In this document: positions 32,550-44,122 of the stretch, piece by piece
Layout of the letters: every line of letters begins with the position of its first letter
How positions within the stretch are numbered: position 1 is the first letter of the stretch
NCBI GenBank assembly: GCA_030544215.1
Contig: JARZZO010000002.1
Span: 60,456,650-60,520,649 of the forward strand
Length of the DNA: 64,000 bases
From: Zantedeschia hybrid cultivar
Taxonomy: Eukaryota; Streptophyta; Magnoliopsida; Alismatales; Araceae
Direction: 5' to 3'
Notes under the pieces: model-generated
Database searches by the model: none
Told to the model about the DNA's origin: nothing
What the model saw: the letters and a program-made list of their open reading frames with translations, nothing else
Position numbers and translations under genes: made by a program

Positions 32550-34300
32550 ATAGGACCATAGCCAAGGCAAATTTGACCTGTCTTAAACTTGTTTAATGTT
32601 GAGCGGATGAGTCCTGCAAACCCAGGCCGACTTATCTTGAACTTGAACTTGAGCTCGAATATGGGCGGCGGGTCCTGTTGACCCAAACCGATTTGAATTT
32701 GAGCTTGAATGGCGGGGTCGAATAAACCCAGGCCATCTTCATTGTTTTCAACCTTACATTAAACGTGGATGGCGGAGTCTAGCAGGACCCGGACCAATTT
32801 GCATTTGAACTTGAGCTTGCACGGAAAAGTCTTGCTAACCCAGGCCGATTTGAATTTGAACTTGAATAGTGGAGTCGAACAGGACTCAAGCCGATTTACA
32901 TTTAGATTTGAGTTTGCCCTTAGGCTAGAGCTTTGAACTTGAACATGGATTTAAGTGCCGGATTATGTTGACCCAAGCTGATTTGCTTTTGAATATGAAC
33001 AACAGAGTCTTGCTGACTTGGGCCAATTTGCATTTGGTTTAAGCCTCGATTTAAGCTTGATTTTTGCATTTGAGGTTGAACTGGAGTGGCAGTGTCTTGC
33101 TAACTTAGGCCGATTTGTATCTGAACTTGAGCATGGAGCTTTTAGATTTGTACTTTGAGCTTGAACTTTAATTTGAATTTGCACTTGAATTTGAATTTAG
33201 ACTTAGATTTAAGCGGCAGATCCTATTGACCCAAGCCGATTTACTTTTGAATTTGAGAGACAGAGTCTTGCTAACTTGGGCCAATTTGCATTTGGATTTG
33301 AGCTTGGATTTACGCTTGATTTTTGTATTTGAACTTCAATTGGAGCTCTGAATTTGAACTTTGAATGGTGAGATCGAATGAACCCAAACCATTCTCTTGC
33401 TTTCAACTTTGCTTTGAACTTGGATTTTGAACTTGAATTTGAGCTTGAATTTGAGCAGCGGGTTCTGTTGACCCAAGCTGACTTATATTTGAATTTGGGC
33501 TTGCTGTTAAGTTGGAGCTTTGAAATTGAACTTGAACTTGCATTTTGAATTTAAGCTTTCAATTTGAGCTTGAACTTGAATTTAAGCGGCGGAGTCTTGG
33601 TGACTCGGGCCGATTTGAATTTGAATTTGAATAGTAGAATCGAATGAACCCAAGCCATCTTCTTTTGCTTTAACCTTGGATGGATGAATCAAATGAAACC
33701 GGGCCATCTTCTTGCTTTAAACTTGGCTGGTGGAATCAAATGAATCCGGGCCATCTTCTTGCTTTAAACTTGGGTGGCAGAATCCAGTAGGACTCGAGCC
33801 AATCTTCTTTTAAATTTGAGCTGGCGCTTAAACTAGAGCTTTGATCTTGAACTTTGGGCTTGAATTTAAGCTCAAGTATGAGTTAAAACTTGAATTTGAG
33901 TGGCGGGTCGTATTGACCCAGGCCGATTTTTTTCGAACTTGAGCTTGGATTTAAGCGGGTGATCTTGTTGATCTAAGCCGATTTGCTTTTGAACTTTAGC
34001 TTGCCCTTCAGGCAGAGCTCTGGATTTGAATTTGAATTTGAATTTTTTCCTAAGTCAAAGCTTTAATCCTTGAACTTTGAACTTGAATTTTGAATTTGAA
34101 TTTATGCTCAAGTTTGAATTGGAGCTTTGAACTTGAGTGGCGGAGTCTTGCTGACCCAAGCCAATACATATTTGACTTTGAACTTGGATTTGAATTTGTA
34201 CTTAACTTTGAGCTTGAATTTGAATTTGTACTTGAATGGCAGGGTCCAACAGGACTTGGGCCATCTTCTCTGTTTCTTTGTAGCTTCTTGCCCCCTGTTC
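32550..34300. repeat. Second tandem array, TTGAAYTTGA-rich, in B 3' UTR
   Basis: One leftover unit of the 45-bp array at 32550-32572, then about 1.7 kb of irregular units. A typical unit is GGCGGAGTCTTGCTGACCC, then a CAGGCCGATTT phrase, then a variable number of hexamers TTGAAC/TTGAAT/TTGAGC. Unit length varies widely because the hexamer run expands and contracts. No coding function is supported. Confidence 0.8.
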
Positions 34301-34819
34301 ATCGAAGAGACAAGGTTGCAAGGCATATGTATGTTTATATCAAACAATTTCGGAATCGGAAAAAATCATCGATTCATATTGATTCGATTGGAAACTTCAA
34401 CCGGTTATAAAACGAGAAGCAGGAAATGATTTATACTCCATCCGCACTAGGTTTGCCTCAGCACCATTGCCCGACTAGCGGGATAGTCGTGCCAACTTTC
34501 TTCTTTTTTTCTTTCTTTTCAATGGCCTTTCATCATTGGCAATCCATGAGGTGCTTTGGGGCGGCTTCGTAAACCCTTTTGGAGCCTCTTCACTGTCATT
34601 GGCTCATATAGGCAAGTTAATTTTACCATGCCATTTAAGATTTATAGTCTTGGGGGAATACGTCCCGAGAGCTTGATGATTTCTTTAACTGTCATCATGG
34701 TGATTATGCTCACACCGTAGACAGTGCTTCATATATTCTTTTCAACCATTGCTTGGAAAGCACGGAGGTGGCACATCATAGCGCTTCATATGTTTGCCAT
34801 TTAAGGGAGGAAATTGCAC
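34301..34819. other. Non-repetitive 3' UTR of element B
   Basis: No gene or repeat seen; unique-looking DNA between the array and the integrase end. Confidence 0.6.
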
Positions 34820-36018
34820 TTATCCCTTATGATTGGTGAGGGTGTATGCTTCTCCTTCATAAGAAATTTTGACGACATAAGGGCCGATCCAATTACTGGT
34901 CAGCTTCCCTTTTGGATTTGACGCCATGACTTCTCTTCTTTTGACTATAACTAGGTCTCCTTTCTTGAAGGCTCTTTCTTTGACTAGTTTATCGAATGCT
35001 CGAGCCATGCGAGCTTGATATATCTGAATATTTTGTTGGGCTCGAAGTCTATCACCTTCCAAAGCTACTAACTCCTCAAGCCGCCTTTCTGCATTTAATT
35101 GATTTCCTTTGATAAGCCCCGTCTCTAAGGCAATGTGCAAAGAGGGCACTTATAATTCAATTGGTATGACCGCCTCTAATCCATACACTAAGGAATAAGG
35201 AGAACAGCCAGTTGGAGTTTTGTATATGGTTCTATAAGCCCATAATGCTTCATACATTCTTTCTTCCCAATCTTTCTTGGTTGAATTGACTGTCTTTGCT
35301 AGAAGGTTGCATAGAGTCTTGTTAAAGGCTTCTACTAACCCATTGGCTTGTGGATTGTAGACTGTAGAGGTCTTCCAATCAATTTTGAATTTCGCAGCTA
35401 GCTTGTATATGATTTGATTTCGGAAGTATGTTCCATTATCTAAGATGATCCGACTAGGTGCACCATATCGAAACAACATATTTTGGCGGAGGAACCTTTC
35501 AACGGCTGCCCCAGTGACTTCTCTTAGTGCCACTACTTCGGCCCATATGGAAAAATAATCCGTGGCGGCCAGAATATATTTAACACCTCCTGAGGAGGGT
35601 ATGAATGGACCGACAACGTCCATCCCCCATTCGGCGAAAGGCCATGATGGTGTCGTAGGGTGCAAGGGCACTGGGGGTTTTCTTGGAATTGGGCCATGCT
35701 CCTGGCATTTGTGCATGATTTGGCATATTGCGCACAATTATCGAACATTGTGGGCCAGTAGTAGCCCAATTGTTTGAGTTGATTTTTCATTATAAGGCCA
35801 GACTGGTGAGCACCACAGACCCCGGCATGTATTTCCCTCAAGGCTTCAGCTGTCTGTTTCGGCGACAGACATCTAAGGAGAACTTTTCTTTTGCCATCAT
35901 ATGTCACTCGAAATAGAGTGTCTCCTTTGTATTCATATGAATCCTTGATACGGATCAATTTAGCATGCTTGATTCGGATGCTTGGCAATATTTTATGCTT
36001 GAACCAGTCGAGAAGCAT
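34820..36018 (-). pseudogene. Element B integrase remnant
   Basis: Three minus-strand frames cover a Tat integrase. Zinc part at 35533-36018 (REIHAGVCGAHQSG, with the later cysteines near CAICQ in the next frame). Catalytic core at 35150-35737 with D (GMDVVGPF), D (ILDNGTYF) and E (NGLVEAFN). C-terminal part at 34820-35149 (GDLVIVKRRE, NWIGPYVV). A frameshift lies in the 35533-35737 overlap and a stop near 35150. All three catalytic acids survive, but the gene cannot be read through. Confidence 0.9.
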
Positions 36019-36024
36019 TTCGCT

Positions 36025-36545
36025 CTAATCAAGCTTATCGGCTTCTTCCACTGCACATACTTCTGTTTGCAATTTTTTTTCTTCTACCAACACAGTTGGC
36101 AACAATCTTCTGTTCTTGACCCATATTTCAATGGACCCTTCTGGCGGCAGAACCAGAGAACTTACTAATTTAGCCAGGGCATCAGCTTGAGCATTTGCAC
36201 TGCGGTTGATATAGTTGATTTCAAAGAAATAGAATCTTTGTATTAGCTTGAGGGCCCTTTTGTGATAAGGAATCAACTCGAGCTTTTTGACATCATATAT
36301 TCCTTGAACTTGGTATATAACTAACATTGAGTCTCCATGGACTTGAATCATTTGGATGCCCATATCCAGAGCAACTTCCAAGCCAACTATCAAAAATTCA
36401 TATTCAGCTTCATTGTTGGTGCATGGCTTAGTTAAAGAGCACGAGGTATGTAGAACCTTGCCTTTTGGAGATATTAGGACAACGCCTGCCCCAGCCTTTG
36501 TAGTGAATGCACCATCTTGTGCAATTGTTGAACGGGAGGCCCTGT
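36025..36545 (-). pseudogene. Element B archaeal-type RNase H remnant
   Basis: Minus-strand frame at 36025-36393, extended to about 36540 in translation. DGAF, NNEAEYE, HGDSML and AQADALA keep the four acidic residues. This is the second RNase H typical of the Tat lineage, between the classical RNase H and integrase. Confidence 0.87.
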
Positions 36546-36669
36546 CAAAATATAACTATCATATCTTTTGTTCTGTATGGTTAGCCTCTAATGCTTCTTC
36601 ATCTGGAAGGTCAGTGACCAATGGTGAATCTTCTGGCACCGGATGTGTTGAAAAGAAGTCCGCAATGGC

Positions 36670-38278
36670 TTAACCTTTGATGGCTTTCTGTGGGATATAT
36701 TTGATGTAGAACTCCATGAGGAGGACTGCCCATTTGTCCAAACGACCTTTCAAGGCTGGTCGATTAAGGATATATTTGAGAGGATCAGTCCTAGAGATGA
36801 GCTGGATTTCATGTGATAGCATATAGTGCCTGAGTCTTTTAGCTACAAAGACCAGGACTAAGCATATCTTTTCAATAGGCAAGTATCGGAGTTCAGCCCC
36901 GATCAGCGTTCTACTTAGGTAATATAGTGCTTGCTCTTTGCCTTCTTCATTGTCTTGTGCTAGCATTGCCCCCATAGAAGTCTCTTGAGCAACGATATAT
37001 AAGATTAATGACTGGCCTTTGATAGGTGCCCCCAGCACGGGTGGTGATGCAAGGTATCGCTTGATTTTCTTAAGCGCATTTTGACATTCATCATCCCATA
37101 TGAATAGGGCATCTTTCTTCATTAATTTAGAGAAGGATTCACACTGCCCGGTTAGGTTGGATATGAACCTTCGAATGTATGCGAGCCGTCCCTGAAGGGA
37201 TTGCAACTCTTTGAGATTCTTCGGAGACGGAAGCTCCTAGATAGCTTGTATTTTGACTGGGTCTATTTCAATGCCTCTATATCTAACAATAAAACCCAGA
37301 AAGTTGCCACTTGAAACCCCGAAGGCGCACTTCATGGGGTTCATCTTCAAGCTGCATTGCCTCAACCTTTCAAATATGGTACGGAGATCTTGCATATCCT
37401 TCCTTTTTCTTGGTTTTGACAACTAGGTCATCAATATAACATTCAACTTGCTGATGAAGGAATTCATCAAATATCTTGGTCATTGCCCTTTGGTATGTTG
37501 CACCAGCATTCTTAAGGCCGAAGGGCATTCTTTTGTAGTGGAGAGTTCCTTTAGGATATCTGAAGAAAGTATGAATTTTATCCTTGTCAGTCATCCATAT
37601 TTGATTATATCCCGACGATCCATCCATAAAAGACAAAGCTTCATGTCCTATGGTGGCATCGACCATGATTTCTGTAACAGGTACTGGGAAGTCATCCTTC
37701 GGGCATGCCTTGTTTAGATCTCTGAAGTCTACACAGATTCTGATCTGTCCATTCTTCTTTTTTACTGGAACAATATTTGTCAGCCATGTTGTATATTGGT
37801 TTTCTTGTACGAAGCCAACGTCAATTAACTTGTCGACTTCGGCATTGATTTTGTTTATTAGATCCGGCCTCATTATTCTCGGAGCTTGTTTGATTGGCTC
37901 GATGGCTGGATCAATGGCCAGCTCATGTTGAGCTACTTCTGGATCTAACCCAGGCATTTCTTTGTAGGACCAGGCAAAACAATCCCGGAATTCCTTCAAG
38001 AGTGAAATATATGTTTGTTGTTGCTCTTAACTGAGCAATGCACTTATATATGTTGGTCTTGGGTTTTCTTCAGAGCCCAAATTTATTTCAAGGAGTTCAT
38101 CAACCGTGGTTTGTCCTCCGTCTTCAAGTTCTAGAGGTGCTGGCTGGAGCTCCATCAGATCTTCTTCATTTACTTCTTTTTCAATTTCTGCTTCAATTTT
38201 ATTGACTTCTTGGTCAATTTCATTTGATTGATTTGTTGTGAAGATATCTTGGGCATAATATGCCTGTTGATTTTCCAT
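36670..38278 (-). pseudogene. Element B reverse transcriptase and degenerate RNase H
   Basis: RT at 37370-37999 (GQIRICVDFRDLNKACPKDDF, MPFGLKNAGATYQRA, YIDD), thumb in a second frame (37237-37422), classical RNase H at 36670-37206 (LYYLSRTLIGAELRY, RTDPLKYIL). As in D, the first RNase H aspartate is absent (LILYIVAQETS). The linker upstream (38027-38278, EINLGSEENPRP) is in frame with RT, cut by one TAA at 38027-38029. Frameshifts lie near 37400 and 37220. Confidence 0.9.
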
Positions 38279-39779
38279 AAGCTGAGTGAGCTCATCTTCC
38301 CTTTGACCTGTGTTAACATGAGGTTCAGGGGTGATAGATGGATTTTTTTGTTCTTATGGTATATTCTGAACCATATTGGAGCTTGGGATATTATTTTCTT
38401 TGACTTCTGCGACTTGGATGTCGTCTTCTTCAAGATGTTTTCAGCATTGGCATGTCGGAATAGGAGATTGATCAGCTTCTGAGTGGCTTTCTTTGACAGA
38501 ATGGCCCGTGGACTGCTCTTCATCATAGTCATCATATACTGCTTGCGAAATTTCTAGCATTTCTAACAAAATAGATGTCATATTTATTGAGAATTCAGGA
38601 GTTTCTTCTTCCGGCAAGGTATATCCCAAGCCTGGATGTTGTGTATGTTGCATCAATACTTTAGACATTGGGAGGGTACCATAGCTGTTGGAACCTACTC
38701 CATTCCTTTTTAGTCTGATATAATAAAATTGACTGAGCCTTAGCCAATTCCTCAGTGTGCTTTGTCATGTCTGGGAGACCCATGATGTCAACCCATAGTT
38801 CTTCCTCTATATCGGGAATATGGCAATCTTTGTCTTTAGTGGCCGACTGCTCATCAGCTCTATAAAAGATTGTTTCATGTCTATCTTCATGAGGAATCAC
38901 AAATTTTTTCAAAGGCATTACGAGCTGACATTCATACTCTTCAATATGATGTATTAGTCCGACTGGGACCATGACTTCTATAGAGAGTACATCTTGCTGT
39001 TTGGTTGTCTTTGCTGAAGAACTTTTCAGAATTGTAGCTTTTTTATCTTCAAGACTGAGAAAGTCGATATTTGGTGGAGGTGGCAACCATTCCTTACTCT
39101 GACTGGTATCAGGCTTTTCTATTTCTTTATCTTCTTTTTCCTCCAGTGGTGGAGGTATATAGAGATTGGCATCCATGAGATGGCACTCATGAACCTCGAA
39201 AGGTTCGAGATCAATGAAGACCCGCTGTATTTGTCGTTCCCAGGGGAATTTGATGCATTGATGCAATGAGGAGGGCACCACAAAATATTGATGTATCCAT
39301 GGCCACCCGAGCAAAGCTTTGTATGTGGTATCAGAATTTATGATATGAAAGAAAACTGTGAAGTGAAACTCACCGATGACCATTTCAAATGCAGCTGTCC
39401 CAATTGGTGTTTCTGAAATCTGGTTGAATCCAACTATTTTGAAATCTTGCACTCTTCTTAGGTGCATATGAAAATGAAATTTCTGGAAGGTTCTAAGAGG
39501 CATGATGCTGACAGCAGAACCTTGATCAACCAGAATTCTATTGACAGATTGTCCGTTTATCTTTCCTCACATGTTGAGTGGCCTATTGTGGTCATTTGTA
39601 AGCAGCAACATATCATCTTCAGTGAAAGTAATGGAAGGTATAAATGATTCATAGGGTATTTCTTGAATTTTCGTTATATGAGTTTCATAAATTTGAGGAG
39701 TTTTTAAAGCCATAATGAGAGCCTTCTGCAATTCCTCACTGAGTGACAAAACATCCCACAAAGTAAATTTAGATGGCAA
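38279..39779 (-). pseudogene. Element B protease and downstream linker
   Basis: Minus strand. N-terminal lead-in at 39567-39779, a TGA at 39564-39566, then the protease in the same frame (VDQGSAVSIMPL at about 39490-39530, KALLGWPWIH near 39300) down to 38661. A frameshift near 38690 leads to 38441-38668, with QHPGLGYTLPEE, possibly a G-patch relic. The active site reads D-Q-G instead of D-T/S-G. The linker is acidic and low complexity. Confidence 0.82.
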
Positions 39780-40921
39780 CCTTTTTAGTAAGCCGATGAC
39801 TTTCTTTTCTGCTTTTTCATTATCATGAACTTCTAGTGAGGCAACCTGAGGATCTTGTCCTTCAGACGGCTACTGCTGGACTTGTTTGCATTTCTTTGCA
39901 GACCTTTGAACTACCATAAATTCATATAAAGAGGGTAACACCTCATTTTCTTGATCAAAATTTTCTGGATATAGCCCGAGCGGAGGCGGGATTTGAGCAT
40001 TTCTTTTTGACAAAGGTATGGATTCCATTCCCCTGAATGGCTCTGGGATGACATATGGTATCTCTCTCTGTAGCTGGATAATTTTTTTAGTGGTAGCCAA
40101 TGGAGGCTTCTGTCTCCACTTTTTGCCAGAGCGGGTGACATGTTCCTCATTTGGAGTTGATGTAGAGCTTTCCATCACTTCCATTTTTGGAGTAAGGAAG
40201 ATTTCTTCCTCCTCATCATCTTCACTTTCATTTACTGTTGAGATTGTGTTACAAGGCATGATAGTACAAGTGCCTTCCTGCTCTTCTTTATCATTTCCTT
40301 GACTATCATCAGTCTTAGGCTTTTTGACTTCATGTTCCCAGAATAGGGCTTCTTCATGTATTTGCTTTATTGTCATATTTTGGAGTTTCTCCCATGGGAT
40401 ATAATGCTTCAGCTCTGTAGGCTTCCTTCGAGGCTGTTCATATTCGTCCAAGCTATCTATCAGTTGTTGCAACTTAGACAGCGGATCTTTACCCTTAGGT
40501 AGAATTGGTATCGGTGTTTCTCTTTTTCTTCTTCTGTTGGTAACCTTCCTTATAGTATGAGGATCTACCCACTTCCATATATTGCTTGTTGGAGAAGGAG
40601 AACTTGAATTTGATGAGATGCCTCCTGCTGAAGGGAGGATACACATTTTTCTTTGCTTGAAGTTGCAGCTTTCACTGGCGCAGATAAAGCCATTTTGGAC
40701 ATAACGGATATCATATTATCCAAATTTGGTGGAGGGACGGGTTGAACATATGTCGGCCGAAGTGGAATACCTCCATGAATATATACTTCTGATGATTTTC
40801 GATTGATATGAGATCTTGGCTTCTTTTTTACTGTTTGCCACTGAGATGCTTGGAGTGGTTGTAGTACTAGTTGCTCATAAGTGGTTTGTGTACTTCTTTC
40901 TGTAGTTTCTGAACTTAGTGG
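39780..40921 (-). pseudogene. Element B gag-protease spacer
   Basis: Minus-strand frame 39870-40646 (258 residues): charged, with ELKHYIPWEKLQNMTIKQIHEEA, resembling the variable spacer between nucleocapsid and protease in Ogre-like elements. No catalytic motif. Stops separate it from both neighbours. Confidence 0.7.
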
Positions 40922-42524
40922 CTAGTAAATAGGAACCATATGATGCACATTTACAGATGCCACATTTGCTTTTGTCCAGGTATGAGGCTGCGGAGGGTTA
41001 ACAAGATGATCTCCCATCTTCATGACACTTTTCGGAATTAATTTTTCAACTGCATCCTTCAACACGTAGCATTCTTCAATAGGATGTCCCATGATTTGGT
41101 GATATGGACAATAGTTGGGATCATGAGATCTTTTGACATCTTCTGGCATTTTCGACTGTGGTAACACAATCTGATTATATTTTCGTGCCCATTCAAATAG
41201 AACATGAGTTTTGTCTTTTGGGAAGTTGTATGGCATGTTCATTCTGTCTCTGAGAGAAGATAAGGTTCTGACTTCCTTTTCTCTATTGTTACTAGTCTCG
41301 GCCTGTATAGCTAGACCTTTTTTTGTTGCTCCGTGATGAATGTAGATAAATCTACTGTATTTGACTCACGTGGAGCATTTCTTCTATTGAATTTCCCTTT
41401 GTTGTTGCTTGGTTCAATTCTGGATCGGCTCAGAAAATTTTCAACTTCTGATACCACAGTATTCAATTTGTCAAAAGACTTGATTTCAATAGCTACTAGC
41501 CTTTCAAGGACTTCATTTTTCAGATTGCCTTTGCATATCACCACTGCATCTTCTTGACATGATGGTCTTTTGCATTTCATACTAAGATTTCTCCACCTAG
41601 CAATGAACCTGGAAGCATTTTCATTGTTTTCCTGTTTAACAGTATATAGCTCTTCCAGAGTGATTTCTCTCTCCACCAGATAAAATATGTCTTGAAACTG
41701 CTTCTGAAGGTCGGCCCACCCTGCAATAGATCCGGGCCGAAGAGAAGAATACCATTCAAATGCGAGTCCAGTTAATGAAGAACTGAAAAATTTCAGCATA
41801 TAAGATTCATCAATGGTTGGGTCTCCCATTACACCATTATAATATGCCAAATGTTCTTTTGGATTTCCTTGTCCATTGAATTTTTTTCAAACTTGGGCAC
41901 TTTGACCATTCCCAACGGAAGCCTTTTCATGGCATGATGCACTGGATATGATACTTTGTATATATCATAAACAGTGGAGATACCTTCCACTCTTTCTGCC
42001 AGCTTCATATCAATGAGCTGTTCGAGCATTAGCCTTTGTGCCACAGTAGGATCTGCTGGATTTGGGAAGAAATTAACTCCCTTAACTTGGGAGGCTTGAA
42101 ATGGCAAATTTGAGATCAAGTTGTCTTGTATTGTTCTTGCAGGAGCAGCTTGACTATTGGACACTTGGATATATGCAGGTGTTTCATTCATAAGCATAGG
42201 CCGGGATGACTGCATGGATGTATTTAGAAGATTTTGAGACAGAGGAGGTGGAACTGGAGGGTTAACCACCCGAGGATAAGAGGAAGTTGAAGCACCTCCT
42301 TCTTTACCAGCCCATCCTGCCCCCTGCATTTGGGCATCTTTTTCTTTCAATTGCCTTTTCAACAACTCAATTTCTTGTAATAATAGCTGAGTTATGCTTG
42401 GTTCTACTTCTTTTTGCTGATTGATTCGTTGTGGGAGTTGCTTCTCTGCTGGTGCGGGAGGAGCTTCTCCTGATGCTTCGATGACATTTGCAGATAGCTC
42501 TACTTCCTCATCAATGTTTTCCAA
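40922..42524 (-). pseudogene. Element B gag remnant
   Basis: Minus strand. N-terminal part with a coiled-coil-like ITQLLLQEIELLKRQLKEKD at 41829-42524. The gag core is at 41311-41850 in another frame (FSSSLTGLAFEWYSSL, ASRFIARWRNLSMKCKRP), overlapping by 22 bp, so one frameshift. Nucleocapsid finger is at 40922-41242 (YCPYHQIMGHPIEECY, C-x2-H-x4-H-x4-C, the same unusual type as in D). Stops near 41310 and 41243. Confidence 0.87.
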
Positions 42525-43795
42525 AATAGTAGGAAAAATTTAGGCAACTAGGGTTGCCGCTTGCCTTCTTCGGGTAACTAGACCCGGCCTTGAGCCTAAG
42601 TCTCTAATTTCTTCTGGATCTTCTGGGAGTGCCCCATACTTGCTGATAGTATAACATGAATAAACCATCAGGCTTCCTTGGGTGAATTTTGCCGATCTCC
42701 TTGCAGAAGGAAGTTTTGGTTGCAACCTTTGGAATACATATGATTCTGAGGACTTCCTTGGCTTATTATTTTCATATCTTTCACTTGATTTATTTTTCTT
42801 TGTCAACTGAATAGTATGACATGATAGTGTAACATGCTGATAGTGCTGATTGTGTGCCCCATACTTGCTGATAGTATGACATGAATAAAACATCAGGCTT
42901 CTTTGGGTGAATTTTGTCGATCTCCTTGCAGAAGGAAGTTTTGGTTGCAGCCTTTGGAATACAGATGATTCTAAGGACTTCCTTGGCTTATTATTTTCAT
43001 ATCTTTCACTTGATTTATTTTTCTTTGTCAACTGACCATGAGGCGTCTACCTTTGAATTGGTTTCCATATTTGCCATCTTTGTGACTGAAAGACTGGCTT
43101 TCATTTTTCTTGTGCATAGTGATCTGCATGATGTTTGGGCACCCAGATTTGTTTCACTGGTGGCTCTTGATGGTATTTTGTCCCATGCCAATAAGTTGGT
43201 TGGGGATTTCTTTCTTACTTTTCAGACATCTGAATCTTAGCTTTTCATTTTGCTTTTCTTTCATTTTTCATTCTTTCTCTGTCCATGTCTTCAAAGACCT
43301 GGAATGAGTTTTGAACTGGGACATTTGGAACCAGTTGGTCTTTGGAAGTATCAACTTTGCTGTCATCTAGAAAGATCCGCAGGCTTCTAACAAGAATTGA
43401 CTTTTTGGTCCTGGACCATTGTGCAGAAACTGCCTTTGATTTGAACTGGGAATTTCGACCTTTTCATATATTTCCCCAGTATTGTCTTGAAGATGATGCA
43501 GCATCACTGTGAATAATGCAGCAGCTGACTACTTGATCTTGAGGTATATCAGAAATAGTATCGGGTTGCATGAAGACCACCCCGAGAAAATTCGTAAAAC
43601 CAATAACAGGAGGAAGCCCCAGAATGCCATGGGTACCACCAGGTAGCCATAGCGAGCATGGTTCTCGACCACTAGAGGGCCGAAGAAAACTTTCGATTCC
43701 ATTAAGTCTCCTGTAATACAACAAACAGATGATCAATAACTTTAAAGAATTGGTGTTATCCTTATTCTTCCGACGAGAAGATGAAGGGAGGACAG
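42525..43795 (-). other. 5' leader of element B
   Basis: Between gag and primer site. It contains a 181-bp direct duplication. The open frame 42540-43031 spans both copies and is repetitive; I do not regard it as a gene. No extra ORF1 of the Ogre kind is recognisable. Confidence 0.7.
42630..43035 (-). repeat. 181-bp direct duplication in B leader
   Basis: 42630-42810 and 42855-43035 match at a constant offset of 225 bp with only scattered substitutions. The 44-bp spacer itself repeats pieces of the unit (ATAGTATGACATGA). Confidence 0.92.
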
Positions 43796-43813
43796 GTCCC
43801 ACCGGACGTGCCA
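43796..43813 (-). other. Primer binding site of element B
   Basis: On the minus strand TGGCACGTCCGGTGGGAC follows the LTR end after TCTCTTT. It matches the D site in spacer, TGGC start and GGTGGGAC end. The presence of this site at the left edge of the right LTR fixes the minus-strand orientation of B. Confidence 0.75.
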
Positions 43814-44122
43814 AAAGAGATTGTCGTACATTTTTTGCATTACACTTGATCTTGATTTTTTAATTTTAAATTTAGATTTGTGTTTATGCGCTTTACCTAA
43901 ATCAATCAGATGAGTGCGTTGTTCTTAGACCCGATACCGCTACCCATAAATGGAATAGCGTTAATTACATCCTCTTAAGAGGAAAATCCTTGATTAATCG
44001 TCGGAAGATTAGAATAACACCATTTAAAAATGATATAAATAAAATATACAAGATTGCATTTGAAAAATGAATGAATTTCAGTTTTTATTTGAGAAGAAAA
44101 CTCATTTTTTAGTTTTAGAGTT

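Noticed and set aside
42540..43031. 163-residue minus-strand ORF as an Ogre ORF1
   Set aside because: It spans the 181-bp duplication and reads the same peptide twice; no likeness to a known ORF1.
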